From Pelobates cultripes (lineage: Eukaryota; Chordata; Amphibia; Anura; Pelobatidae), in the NCBI GenBank assembly GCA_933207985.1, contig OW240921.1:106750723-106814722 (forward strand): 64,000 nucleotides of DNA, given 5' to 3'. Shown here piece by piece: positions 21,040-33,758 of the stretch; positions within the stretch are counted from its first letter, which is position 1, and each line of letters begins with the position of its first letter. The notes under the pieces were generated by a model. It saw only the letters and a program-made list of their open reading frames with translations. It made no database searches and was not told the origin of the DNA. A program made the position numbers and the translations under genes.

Positions 21040-21530
21040 CCCAACAATGGAAGAAAAAAAAAAAAACAGAAGCTCAACAGACCCAGGCAGAGCGTTAACA
21101 TTGACGATCTTTTCCGCCAAGCACACGGAGTCTTTAGGCCAAAGATTGCTGCCTACTTTGAGGACTACTCAGACTCCTCGAAAGATTTCAGCCTGACAGA
21201 CAACACAGAAGGAGTGCCTCCCTCAAGCTAACCGCAACCGGTTCCCAAAAATGGCGACACAGGGCCTGTGACCACAGCCACACTAAAGACCATGCTGGGG
21301 AAATTGCAGAGAGTACTCCAGGTGGATATGGCTCAACTTCACACTGACTTCACAGGCCTGACAGGCCGCAAAGGAGCAGTGGAGGCCTCCGCCGACAAAC
21401 ACTCCCAATCCATAGCGGAACTGCAAACTAAAGTGCAGGCGCTCAAGATGCAGCAAGCAAAGTGTGAGCAGCATTTCGCATTGCTAGAGGACCAGCGGCA
21501 ATGCAACAACTTGAAGGTTAGAGGGGTATC
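21040..21530 (+). pseudogene. L1/Tx1 ORF1 fragment
   Basis: The frame 21268-21594 encodes a heptad-like coiled-coil segment (SIAELQTKVQALKMQQ) followed by LEDQRQCNNLKVRGV, the canonical start of the RRM domain of L1 ORF1 proteins (RNA-binding, trimeric). The element stops at about 21530, where unrelated sequence begins, so the RRM and C-terminal domains are absent. Upstream, 21040-21267 is the frame-shifted, stop-containing N-terminal part. The strand is opposite to the neighbouring L1, so this is a separate insertion. Confidence 0.75.
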
Positions 21531-22590
21531 TGGGTACCTTTCTCTGTCTCTGTCTTTCTCTCAAGGATTTACATTCTGCACGATGGTTATATAGCTGCAC
21601 TATATACGCAACTTGGCTAATTTGGTCTAATTGTCACATAATATTTGTAGATATTCATAAATGCTTGTCAAATGATTAAGCTTGGGACGGAACATGTTGG
21701 CTTGCATGTATCTTTTTATTGATCATTCCAATATATTTGCTTTTTATTAGAGTACTGTATGATGATATCTCTTTCTCTGACCACCATTTGTATTCTTTAC
21801 TATACGTCACTATATTTTTTACTATATTCCACCCTTGCCTACCTGTAATTATTTGTATGTATCCATTTACCGGTCTTTAATTTACGGTATCTTCATGTAT
21901 ATCTGCTCTCTATTCTATTTATAATCTATAGTAGTTGTATCATCCAGTTTTACTTTATCTACAGCATGTTGATCAGTAACATTTAACAGTGATTGCTAAG
22001 CAATCTAATTAGCATTTTACTGTACTTACATTCCTAATTAAAAGCATGGCATACGTGCTATGTACTTTCTTTTACTACAAATAACTTAAGAGCAGTTTGA
22101 CATTTGGAATGTGCTGTTACTAGTAATTAATTACTACATTGAAATGTATTAGGGATGGTCTTAGACAATTAAATGGTAATTAGGGTCATTTAGTGTACAG
22201 TTAAAAGAATAAACCATGGCACTGTAGGGTCCCTGAGTGAACAATTCCACATGGTAATCTCTGGTAGAAATGGGATCTGTTTAAAAAATGAACTTGTAGA
22301 TTAAAGGGATATGATAAAACAAATGTATCTTAAACACGTAGGTGAAGGCTATCTTTAGTTGAGTGTCCTGTTAATTTCTTAGAGGACATATGGTTGCTAA
22401 CATAAACATTTTGTCTGATAAGGGTTATTTTTATTTTATTTTTGGAGAAAAAATCTGAATCTTGTCTGGCATGCATGGTAACACAATGCATTATTTTCAG
22501 GAAATTTTGTCTCAAACTGGAAGTCACATAGGATTTGGGCCACTCAATCAGGAAAAAAACATCATAAATTTTAGACTTGGAGATTCGTTT
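21531..22590. other. AT-rich stretch without a recognised gene
   Basis: No motif, repeat pair or RNA gene was noticed. Confidence 0.5.
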
Positions 22591-23100
22591 TAGGCCGAAC
22601 TGCAATTCAGCTACATTTGGGCCAATCAGATGATCAATCAATTTACCGAACTCCAAGCTGAAATGTACTCAAATCATGGACCTGCTGAACTTTGCATTGC
22701 CGAACATGTTCGATTCAAGGTCGTATTTCTGAATTCTGCCAGTGGCACCAAAACAAAAGATGATAAATGATAAAAAAAGATAATTAATGGCTAGAGGACA
22801 GTCACTGAATGTTGAGACAGTCACTGAATGTTGATTTTATTCAGATACAATGTGAGAAGTGAGTAATAGAATGAACAAAAGGAGCAGAAGTTAAAAAATA
22901 TATATTTATATAAGCTATTTTTATATTTTATATATTTAATAAGTATATATATATATTACTCCTCCTCCTCTTTTTCCCCTCTGTTGGTTCCTTTTCTTAC
23001 TTGAGTTCTGGACCAAATAGTAAAAAAATGCTCCTATCAGTTTACTGCAAAATATAAACATAATAGTTCATTTACTACTGGCCAATTGTCGCGCCCGGTT
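22591..23100. repeat. Diverged dispersed repeat, copy 1
   Basis: Landmarks recur in the same order at 27740-28180: a segment with GGCC then GATGATCAATC (GGTGATCATCT in the other copy), a GCAAAA or CACCAAAA then AAAAGATGAT block, an AT-rich TATATATTTATA block, and a TTACTCCT then TTGACTTG or CTTACTTGAG block. The class is unknown. Confidence 0.35.
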
Positions 23101-23617
23101 TTGCTTTTCTGACTCACATTCCCATTTGAAATCTCGGTTCTAAAATTCTGCAGAGCTGAACTGACATTCAGCTGCAATTCGGTGCCCCGAAATTTTTTAT
23201 TCTCCGTAAACACAATTCAGCTGAGCAGCATTCTCCCACTGTGCATAAGTCTAATTGTATTAATGCCTGGTATAAGCATCTGATATTTATGAATGAATGT
23301 CTGCTCTTCTCAGCTTTCCATATAATAGCAATGATTCTGTCTGCCATATTTATTCCATCCTTACCGACTAGATACAATGGACCTTTCTTCACCTTTAAAT
23401 CTGGGCCACATGACTTGACATTGAGTCAGCAATTCAAAACTGACTTTCTGACCTTTGGATTGCTTAACACAAATGTTTGCCTTAACCCTTAATTCTGAAT
23501 GTTCTAAACTTATAAAGATTTTTTAATCTTATTCTGTAAAAATATATTGTGTTGAACATATATACTTAATTCTAAATAGTAAACAAATGTCATAGTTCCA
23601 TTGCCAATATAGACACA

Positions 23618-23740
23618 CATTTTATTATTATTATTTATAAAGTGCTAACAAATTCCGTTGCACTAAATACTTTCATTTGTCCCTTGCCTTATCTTATAGT
23701 TAGGATAGTCTTATGCTTAAACTCCTTTACTGTGTGTCAG
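23618..23740 (-). mobile_element. SINE/LINE tail joined to a CR1-like LINE scrap
   Basis: TTATTATTATTATTTATAAA then GTGCTAACAAATTCCGTTGC is the reverse complement of the ACGGAATTTGTT-type tail. It runs directly into CTTTCATTTGTCCCTTGCC and TTATAGTTAGGATAG, a scrap of the CR1-like LINE seen at 23985. Confidence 0.55.
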
Positions 23741-23984
23741 CTCATTGTAGTGATTATGGTATTTTTGTAAAATAAATATTGGAGTGGAATGACAATAAAT
23801 GGTGCCTTTTCAGGCATCTCTGCAGTCATTAAACTTATAAACATTAATTTATTGATTAAATTCTCCAAAGCCAACCTTTGATGGCAGTGATAGTCAGTCT
23901 GAGAGCACTGGGGATGGTTGGTGTGAGGTTTCGAAACATTGTACAGTAATTGGAGAGTATTATTTCCTAATTTCTCAATCCTCA

Positions 23985-24381
23985 TAGAAACATAGAGTGT
24001 GACGGCAGATAAGAACCATTCGGCCCATCTAGTCTGCCCAATTTTCTAAATACTTTCATTAGTCCCTGGCCTTATCTTATAGTTAGGATAGCCTTATGCC
24101 TATCCCACGCATGCTTAAACTCCTTTACTGTGTTAACCTCTACCACTATAGCTGGAAGGCTATTCCATGTATCCACCACCCTCTCAGTAAAGTAATACTT
24201 CCTGATATTATTTTTAAACCTTTGTCCCTCTAATTTAAGACGATGTCCTCTTGTTGTGGTAGTTTTTCTTCTTTCAAATATAGTATCCTCCTTTACTGTG
24301 TTGATTTCCTTTATGTATGTAAATGTTTCTATCATATCCCCCCTGTCTCATCTTTCCTCCAAGCTATACATGTTAAGATCT
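23985..24381 (-). mobile_element. CR1-like LINE 3' end
   Basis: The minus frame 24335-24072 encodes FKNNIRKYYFTERVV then WNSLPAIVVEVNTVKEFKHA, the same ORF2 C-terminus as 696-962. The 3' end begins at CATAGAGTGTGACGGCAG. It is severely 5'-truncated, cutting off near 24381. Confidence 0.8.
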
Positions 24382-24537
24382 TGTATCAGGTATCCCTTTA
24401 AGATTCTGTTAATTAACTTCCACATTCGGCCACTATAATTGGACTAACTTAATTAAATAAATGGTAATTTACTAAACCTACCTTCCTGTTATAGCTTGGA
24501 GTTCCTAAGCTCTCACTTTATTCTATCTGACAGCTAT

Positions 24538-24590
24538 CACACACACACGCACGCACGTGCGTGCACACACACACACACACACACACACAC
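24538..24590. repeat. CA microsatellite with GC-rich palindromic core
   Basis: CA repeats flank GCACGCACGTGCGTGC, which is self-complementary. Confidence 0.9.
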
Positions 24591-24879
24591 CTGCTCAAAC
24601 ACACAGAACAAATCATGACTTACAAGTTACAAAGGCTAAAAAGAGACATGTGTCCATCAAGTTCAGCCTTCCATTATAGCATGTTGCTGCTCACACATAT
24701 TGGTATCTTTCCATAGAACTTCAATTTCCCAGCCTTTAAATATCTGCCCCTGTCAATTTATGCGAAGCTAGTCTAAAAAATATATACAATCAAAAATGTG
24801 TCTTCAAAAACAGTCCCACCCGGCAGAATTTATATTTCAGAAATCAAAACCTAAAGAGGATATAACTTACTGCGAATTT

Positions 24880-25260
24880 ATACTTTACACATCCCTCTCT
24901 GCCCTCTGTCTTCTGGAACTGTAATTTTCAAATTTTCATCCATCCACCTCCTGACAGCTGTTTTCTACTCTCAACATCTGCACTTGTGCTCCACACCTCC
25001 TTCACTGCTAAAGATCTTGACTCTCATTTCAAGGACAAAATTGACACAATCAGAAATGGCAGGCCTTCCTTTTTAATCAACACATAGAGCTACCATAGGA
25101 AATCTGACTCCCTTGCCATCTGTAAGTACTCCCAATGTCTCCCATAAATCTCGTCTCTACAGAGACATATAAATCATCCTCCTATCCCCATCATTCAAAG
25201 CCCCATAATATCCACAATTAAACCAATCGCTTCACTTTGCTGTTTGTTTCTGTCTGTTAA
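24880..25260 (+). mobile_element. Possible LINE remnant
   Basis: CTTGACTCTCATTTCAAGG then ACAAAATTGACACAATCAG could encode a degenerate version of the HFKDKIDTIR-type linker seen in L2/Rex-like ORF2. There is no RT core. Weak support. Confidence 0.25.
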
Positions 25261-27049
25261 ACTTATTTTGTCACAATGCACTTTACTGAATGTTAACAAC
25301 ACTGAAAAATATGTTAACAGTACACAAAAATATTATAATAATATAACTGTTGTGCTGCGACAATATGCTGTTTTATTCCAAATTGTGCATTGTTTTTTTT
25401 TTTTATAAAAGAATCGGAAACGTTGTCTAATTACTCACACCTGCCCAGAGCTCGCTTTCTGTCACTCAGACCTGCTTCTGAAGTTGCCAGGACATATTAG
25501 CTTCAATCAAAGGTGTGGCACAAATTAATGGGAGCAATAAGTCAGGTCAAGATGGATGGGCCATTAGGGTGGTTATTTGTAATAATGACAGGTTCAACTT
25601 AAAAGTATGTTTGTGTCTCTTTGTGATTTTTAAAAGCATTTTAAAAAGGACAAATATCTATCTATTCAGTAAATCTGAACCTAATTTGAATTTTATTTTT
25701 ATAAAGCATACTAAGGTTATAAAAAGGTTTTTATTTATTTGCTTATAACTTTTTAAAAAAAATATATTATATTGCGTAGTTTTTGCAACATTTCTAAGTA
25801 GTAAAGATCATTTACTGAACGATCCAACATTAAAAAAAATTGCCACTAAAAGTAACCAAAGAATCAACTTAAACCACCAAATAATCACATGTCTGCACTA
25901 ATGATAACTAGGAGAATACAAAAAAAATTCATACAAAACATGTAGGTATCTTCTAGTGCACCCAGTAGATGCCCCTCTACATGAAATATATTGTGTCTAG
26001 TCTGCTAAAAACATACAGTTTGTCTTGAAAGCGATCTGATGCACAAATCACTATTTCATGAAACAAATTATAGCAAATGAACTTGTTAATAATAAAAAAA
26101 AATGTAAATTGAGTTAATAGCCGCATATATCAGTATCTTCACTCATCACCTCTGGTGGTGGTGGTGGCTGGTTGCGTGCCTGTGAATGCTAGGGTGGGGA
26201 TAGGATCTGTGTAACTTTGTCATATAAACCCTTATAGAATGTTGCAAGAATTGAAAAAATGTATAAAAAAAGCTTGTTTTTTTTTCTTTTCTAGATTTGA
26301 TGCAGTTGATTGTTCTTATAACTTAATTTTTTAGAGGAAGTTTTTTTTTTTTTTTCCTTTTTCATTCCCTTGGGTGTTCTGCAAGAGTCTTCCAGTGTGG
26401 ATTGTATACTGTAAAACAATATAGCTAATTAGTGGCTTATAGCTCTAAGCTATTCCACACTCTAAGAGACCATTGTGACTCAGGTCTCAGAAGGGTCTAC
26501 CTAACATTCCAGCTCTAAATCCTATAGACAAAAGGGAGTTTATCTCCCGTGACTTGGAGAGAGAAGGTAAAATATTAGCCATATCCCATGTCTCAGCTGT
26601 GTTTGAACTGAGCTGTCTGTATTTTTAGCCCATCAAAAATGTTCTGGTGGGCTTAGTAAATTCCACATTTCTTCTACCTCAAAACACCATATACAACATT
26701 TTGTTTATATTTAAAAAAATTATTAAAATATTGCTGTTTTGTTTACATTATGCTACATTTTTTTTGTGGTTTTATTTCCATTGCAATAATGTATATATCA
26801 TTATCATAATAATTCATTCGGTCTGAATCTGATATTAGGCAAAATCCTTGAAAACACAATCCATATATTTCTGATAGGCAGTGAACTGTTTGAGATAAAA
26901 ACTTACTTTAGTATTTTGATCAAACTTACACGCAAATCAAACAAGTATCTGAACAAAGGTTCCATCAAACATATAATGCACTTCAGTATAAATTGGTGAA
27001 GAGTCTATTAAACAGACACTAACTAATGAACAAAGGCTATGTGATAAAC
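25261..27049. other. AT-rich stretch without a recognised gene
   Basis: It holds homopolymer T-runs near 25391 and 26340 and a short GGT run near 26152. Nothing else is supported. Confidence 0.5.
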
Positions 27050-27312
27050 TTGAAAGAGTGGCTCAGGTTTATAATACGGTTATAGCAGTGGTACCATAAC
27101 TGCCTTAGAACAAAAAACTCTGATTTAAATCCCTGTCAGACCACCTCACCAGAAGTGTCCTTGGGTACGACACTAACTATATCTATCTGCCTACCTCAAA
27201 TCCTCAAAGATTTTAAACTCGTTTTAGGTTGGCCTTCTTTGCTTTTAAACACTCCGTCTCTATAATTGTAAAGCACTGCGGAATATGTTGGCGCTAAATA
27301 AATCCTATTAAT
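27050..27312 (+). mobile_element. tRNA-derived SINE with LINE-type tail
   Basis: The head has a box A-like TGGCTCAGGTTT (about 27059) and a box B-like GATTTAAATCC (about 27130) at tRNA-like spacing, so it could once have been an internal Pol III promoter. The body contains TCCTTGGGTACGACACTAAC. The tail GTAAAGCACTGCGGAATATG then TTGGCGCTAAATAAA matches other tails in the window. It is inferred to be a V-type SINE borrowing an L2-like 3' end. Confidence 0.6.
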
Positions 27313-27739
27313 TAAATACTACCTCATGGCGTATTTTAAAAAAAATAAACGTTGCTTTTCTCTCTTCTCGTTGAATTAAATCTATCACTTTTTTTATATT
27401 ACTAATATCCCACCTTAATCTTTTCACATAGGTTCAAGGAAAATGATCGATGTCTCACATGTTTCTGAATAATATCTCCGATAATGGTCAACCGGTCCTA
27501 ATGTTGACTGAGCATCATGGGAAATGTAGTCCAGATAAATCTGACATGTCTATTAGCCATCAACAGTGCTGACCAGGGGTGGACAAAAAAAAAGAACTTC
27601 AGCTGTTCCAGAAAAACAACAATTAGGATGCTTTGTCAGCCTTATGGGTTGACAAAGATGAAGATCTATCTCTGCCACTCTTTTCTACCTTATTTTTTGG
27701 CATTTTTCTTTATGCTCGTTGATTAAAAGATTTAGAGAT

Positions 27740-28180
27740 TTTTTTCGTTATGAACTGTAATTTCACTGAATTTAGGCCGATGGGGTGATCATCTAAATTC
27801 CCAATTTCCGTATTGCATCATAGGCTAATTATGAAACAAAGACCTTGTGCAATGGACAAATATGTTTGTTTGATTTGTGATTCAGAGTTCTGCCCATGGG
27901 GCAAAATAAAAGAGATGATTAGTGGGAAAAAAGAGGATTTGATGGATAGGGAACTGCTACTAAATGTTTATTTTATAAACAGATCAAGTGATATGTGACC
28001 AATGCAGGGGAAAAAAGAAAGGCAGTAAAACTATCTATATATTATATTTTTAATAAATGTATATAAATATAGATTTTGTTTACTCCTTTTCCTTTATTTC
28101 TCCTTTGACTTGTGAAGCAAATGGTAGGAAAATGCAAAGTGGTTCGGCAGAAATATTTTCATTCTTATTTTCCGCCATGC
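27740..28180. repeat. Diverged dispersed repeat, copy 2
   Basis: Counterpart of 22591-23100, with the same order of landmarks and many substitutions. The short frame at 27813-27998 lies inside it and is not supported as a gene. Confidence 0.35.
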
Positions 28181-28983
28181 TTAATTTTATTGATTAATTA
28201 TTTTACATAGAATATAGTGGTAAAAGTTTTTTTTTATAAATTACTTTTCCTCTACCATAGTAATTCTTGGTAAGGTCCAGCAAAGCTATTCACTAAACTG
28301 CGAATTATCTCAAATTGACTAGGAAACTCTAAATTTGAGACCAAACTAAGCAGAATTTTGTTTTTTCAAAATTTATATTTTGCCCTATTTTCTGAAATTG
28401 ACCAGTTTATTCCCAATAATTTTTGGTTTAGTGACTAACCTGGCAGATAAAATGAAAAAACAATAAATAAAAAATAAACAATTACAGACAATATTTCTCT
28501 CCAAGAATACATTATTATTATAAAAATTAAAAAAACTGATTTACAAATAACCAGAAAGAATTAGTTCAATATTGAACGTAAGCTGCTCCTCTCATACAAG
28601 TCCCAATTTAGAGAGGCGTCATTGTCCTTTACATGGTCACCTTCCTATATGAAGATATTATCTCCAGTATGCTCAACCAGGATATTAGACACTAGAATAG
28701 TTGCTGAAATTGAAAGACTACTAGAATCTATCATTAGAAGGTGGTATCATGCACAGCGGTTTATCTTCCATCGGTAGATCTTGTTGTTTGAATGTCTTTG
28801 TTTATTCATTCGGTGAGGTCAGAGTTCATTAACCAAACCAGAGTGGTTCAGCTAAACTGAATAATCCCAGTCTTTCATAGCAAGCAAGGCACCATTAACC
28901 CGTTGGTGTTTGGGAGTCATGGATAACAGGGGTGGTTATCTCCCTTTAATGAATCATTGCCACCATTACCGTCTTATTTCCAT
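28181..28983. other. AT-rich stretch without a recognised gene
   Basis: Nothing beyond simple AT-rich sequence was recognised. Confidence 0.4.
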
Positions 28984-29046
28984 TTGTAGCTCAATGAGTT
29001 AGACGTTCATAGTACCTCATATTGTAGATCAAGCTCAACCAGGCAT
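28984..29046 (+). mobile_element. Possible tRNA-derived SINE head
   Basis: TGTAGCTCAATGAGTTAGAC resembles a tRNA 5' half with box A. AGATCAAGCTCAACCAGG about 35 bases on resembles a box B and acceptor region. It is short and degenerate. Confidence 0.3.
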
Positions 29047-32000
29047 TGGACTTCAAAGAGCACTAATCTGTCTGAAAATCCTTACATTTGTTTGAATGAT
29101 GAACAGTCTGTTGAACAGGATCATATGGTTGGAAAACACTCACAGAGAGTTCCAAGAGAAAACCTTGCATAGCAGGTGTGGAGTTATTCCTATGTGAGTG
29201 AAATTCAATTGTATCTCTAAAAAGTTACATAAAATTATACATAAGCATGTATAAATCCATAAAATCATAAATCAAGATAAATATGACAACGCATATAGTG
29301 ATACACACATACAGACACAAACACACACACACACACACTCTTTGTTTAAGACATTCATCTTCTTAGGCTGCCTGTTTTTTAGGTAGGTACTGGTAGTTGC
29401 AGTCTCTGTTTATCATGCAATTACATTTAATTATGGTCTTGCAGCAGGTTCTGAGACTAGCTAAGGTTTATGGGAAATAAATGGCTACATTATGAAAAGC
29501 TTGAGCTTAGAGCATTGTTATCATGCATCTTCTCAATTCTGAATGACTATCCCTCAAAGATCACTGTTTATCAATGGAATTGCTACTTATAAAATATGTA
29601 TGTATGTACGTACAACTAGTGTGCTGTTTTTGTGTTTGCATACATATTTTGTATGTCTGATGATTTATAATGATGAACTGTGCATTATGGTAAAATACTA
29701 CATCATTAGAAACTGAAGGGTAAGTTGCTTTAAAAAGTCTACAGAATGAAGAAAGAGGACGGCATTATTTTATAGATCCCAACATTTCCAATGGACAAAG
29801 ACTGACACTTTAATTTTCTGTTGTGATAATGGTGCCAGGAACCCCCCATTATAAGGAAGCATCTTAAATGGGGTCTTCTTCGCCCCACTCCCTGCTTCCA
29901 CTACCACTTCCTAAGTAGAACCTTCCGTTAGCTCATTGGCAGAGAGCGTCAGAAGATTCTAGTCTAACTGCATGGACTAAAGGTGCACTTTGCAGGGTAT
30001 GAAGCTGTGGCCAAACAGTTGTTAGCTGTCGCAAGGAAAAGAGAGGAGCCAAAACTACATAAGAAAGGTGAAATTGAATTAAAACAGTATGTATTAAAAT
30101 GTGCAGTAACAAATATGCTATTAAAACAATGATAGTAGAAGCATTGAAAGAATATGAAGAATGATGATGATAGGTCACTTTTAAAAATAGTATCTCACAG
30201 CTATGGTTGGATATAGCCAGTGATTGCTAATGTTACCACTCCTGATTAGTGAACTAGTTCCATAGTGCTCAGACAGCCTGGTAATTGAGTGTAGTGTTAG
30301 TTTTTTTTTAAATTTAATTTTTTTTTACTATCAATAGCTCGCAGTAAACAGCTCTGGATTTGTAAAAATGAGGATATCATCATCATTTCACTTTGATTTA
30401 GGTCACACGTCACGTGGTTTGGGATGGGAACACACATTATTTCTTATTCCTCTCAGTCTTAGACCTAACATGAATGCATTGTACAAGACAGAAATGAGCT
30501 AGATAGGTGTGTAAATGTACAGCCCTTCAGGAGCCTCCTTTTATATGGGATTCTGCCTTTGATTTCAGCTGATTTGTTTGGAGTGAAAGATCTTATGTCT
30601 AAGTTTAGATTGCTAAACAATCGGTCACTAATTGCAACCATTGTGCCAGCAAGCACCTCAGTGGAATGTAAGATTTATGAGTAGCAAATACTTTTGTAAT
30701 TTGCAGCAGGAACAGTGTTTGTGTTTAGCTCAGAGGTGTCATATCTGTTTGTTGACTGTAGTTCACCACCAATATTTTTGTTTTACAAATGTTTAATACT
30801 CGTTTCACCGTGTTAGTGTAATCCAGCCTGGTGGACATTCTCTGTATTACAGTGCTTTGCTAGAACATATTACTGATACCATGTTCAGCAATGAATCAGA
30901 TACTGCTACTTTTATAAAGGCAGGGAAGACAAAGTGAGCCGTTGGCCAATCCCCGTAAGTTCTGTCCAAGTGAAGGTCACGATCGTTGAAGCAATTCCTC
31001 ACTCCTGAGCTGTTTATTTACACTGGTGAAGCAGATTCACCAAAGGAGGCCCTTCTAGTCCAAGAGACAAGAATCTAATTGAATTGGTGATAGTGCCTGT
31101 AGTGCCCTTACACTGTCCCGCCATTTATTGTTAAACAGTTTAACACTAAATACGTGTTCCTGACTATCCACAGCCTGGCCCCTTATGGAGGAATGGCTAA
31201 GGTAGACATTGCTCACTTCCTTGTAGCCATATTGATTCTTGCCAGCAATGAGTGCTGTGAAAGGCTGAAAGCAGTCAGCTGACACTTTAAGCCAATCACA
31301 GGCACACATTTTTGCTCAGGATCATACTTTGTCTTTAGCCCAAGCAGCACAGTGGGGATGGCCTACTGGGCACTGGGGGCTGGGGACTCTAGTGTAGCAT
31401 TAAAACATTAAAAATGTTTTAATATTGTATGGAAGGATGACACTGAGGGACACCATACACTTTAGCCACTTCAATAAGATTAAGCAGTTACAATGCCTAC
31501 AGTATACCTTACAGGTCAATCCTAATCACCTTACAATAAAAGCAGGTATATGGGCATATGCAGCCAAGTGTCAGAGCATGATGGTGAAACAGATGGCATC
31601 CACCAGGAGGTCTGGACGTGAGACCAGTCTTACACATCCATTATCCAATATATCATTACTTTGACTTGCTAAAATGCCTTTATATCCATCTACTTACTTT
31701 ATTTTGGTACTGATAGTAACCTGGATATTAATAACCCAATGGTCTTTTTTTTTACAACATTACAACGCCACTGGTATGAGTAATAGTTATTGAATAAGGC
31801 CATTTATTGCATATATGTTTCTTAAACTCACCTTCTGTTTTCTCTACTCTTTTTGTTTTAGAGATAAACAGTCTCCACCGTTAATATTAGGGATATGCCA
31901 GCAGACAGGATCATGGCTAGACAGTCAACATTACAGTCTGTTAATGTGTAAGTAAAACAAAGCATCATGAATTTTTCTACGTATACGGACAATGGAATTT

Positions 32001-32962
32001 AATGAAAATTACTCGTTTCATAGGCTTAACATTAACCGAGACTCGCATTGCAGTATGTCCACTCAGCTTGTCTGCATCTCATTTTGGGCTGCACAGAATT
32101 CCATGCCCGCTATAGTTTCTACTTTCTTTCCTTGAGTCTATGTTGGATCAACCTGTTGCCGACCTAGCATGCTCCTGACTGTGTGTCTACTCTTTTTTTG
32201 TGACAATTTTCATTTATATTCGTTATTTATGACAGAAGTTATATTTCGGCGAAATCAGAACAGTAGGCAAATCAAGTAAGTATAGTATACCAGAATCCAT
32301 GCTCAAACAAGGTAAACATAGACATTAACATTTAGCTCTTCCTAAGGCCACCCATACCTGGAACGTCCCCAATGTGACACCCTTTGTACCTACAAGAGGC
32401 CATGAATCAGGGACATAAGCAGAACTGTAATAACTTACCCAAGCGCACATGTCCTGGGTCCCCCCCCTAACTTCCACTTATCGCTGAGTCACTAAGTGGT
32501 ATTACGCTGTCTGAGCTGTAGTTTTAGTTTTTATTTTACTTATGTTTTCATAGTTTAAGATTTACTTATCAAAAAGTTTATTTTGGGCTACACACTAGAG
32601 TGAGCATTCTCTTCCCCCTCCCCCCTGCTGCCCCCTTGGTCATGGATATTACAATGCATAGGTGGCACCATCTACCCTTTTTTGGGGCACAATATATTTG
32701 CTTTTTCACCACACTCACTTGAGCAGATATCTTGACCTCATATACATTGCCTAAGAGATATACTTCTAACACCCTGCCAGACGGCTTACCTGTATTGTGT
32801 TGGCTAAAAAAATTACTAAAGGGTTCAATTGGTGCCCCGAACAAAGTACGTACCCAAGGTTGTATCCTGAACTAATTCGGCTAACCGCAAGGATAGGGTA
32901 TCGCATCTTATATGAACCATCTTTCAGCTATACTAATTACCAAGATGCAGTTTCATTTTCAT
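29047..32962. other. Long non-genic stretch
   Basis: It contains a CA run at about 29317-29338 and a repeat unit at 31221-31312 that recurs at 33677-33758. No exon, RNA gene or transposon end was confidently seen. Confidence 0.4.
31221..31312. repeat. 80-bp repeat unit, copy 1
   Basis: GTAGCCATATTGATTCTTGC then GTGCTGTGAAAGGCTGAAAG and GCAGTCAGCTGACACTTTA recur almost unchanged at 33677-33758 in the same orientation. Confidence 0.75.
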
Positions 32963-33362
32963 TTAAATGAGCACTATAGGGTCCGGAACAAAAACATGTA
33001 TTCCTGACCCTATAGTGTTAAAACCACCATCTAGCCACCCTGAGCCCCTCATGCCTCCCTAAATATAGAAATCTTACTTGTATTCAAGTCTGGAGCTGCT
33101 GGCTATGTCCCTGTTTCGTTTAGACCTGCCCACTGCCTGCTGACATCAGCAGAAGTGGTAGCCTGATCCAATCACAATGCTTCCCCATAGTATTGGCTGA
33201 GACTGACAAAGAGGCAGATCAGGGGCAGAGCCAGCACAATTCAAACACAGCCCTGGCCAATCAGCATCTCCTAATAGAGATGAAATGAATCATTGTGAGG
33301 AAATGAATCTCTATGAGGAAAGTTCAGTGTCTGCATGCAGAGGGAGGAGATACTGAATGTTT
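32963..33362. mobile_element. T2-like element, right-truncated
   Basis: It begins TTAAATGAGCACTATAGGG and follows the same order of blocks as the left 60% of 8342-8988, then stops near 33362. A local duplication of the AATGAATC segment distinguishes it. Confidence 0.7.
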
Positions 33363-33676
33363 GGATGTTTACTTAAAGTCATGTTAACCTTGCTGCACTC
33401 AATAAAAAGGAGAATAATATGAATAGAATTCAGCTCTTCATTGTACACAAACCATTGAACATGAATTTGTCTTGGATCAACCCTTGCACTCCATCCGAAC
33501 TGTTTATCTGGGGTCTGGTCGCCCATACTACCCAACCCTAAAAGTACTGCTGGGATCTTATACTAGTTGCTGGGCTGATGTGTTGAATTATGTGCTACTG
33601 CAAGGGGCTTTTGTCTACCATGAAGCAAGTGAAGCGCGTGATTTTCAGCTAAGTTGGTTAGCAGTAGTCAGTGTAT

Positions 33677-33758
33677 TGTAGCCATATTGATTCTTGCCAG
33701 CAATGGGTGCTGTGAAAGGCTGAAAGCAGTCAGCTGACACTTTAGGCCAATCACAGGG
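33677..33758. repeat. 80-bp repeat unit, copy 2
   Basis: Near-identical to 31221-31312, about 2.45 kb away, same orientation. Confidence 0.75.

Noticed and set aside
27050..27140. Functional tRNA gene
   Set aside because: The box A/B-like motifs are degenerate, no cloverleaf closes, and the head is joined to a SINE body and tail.
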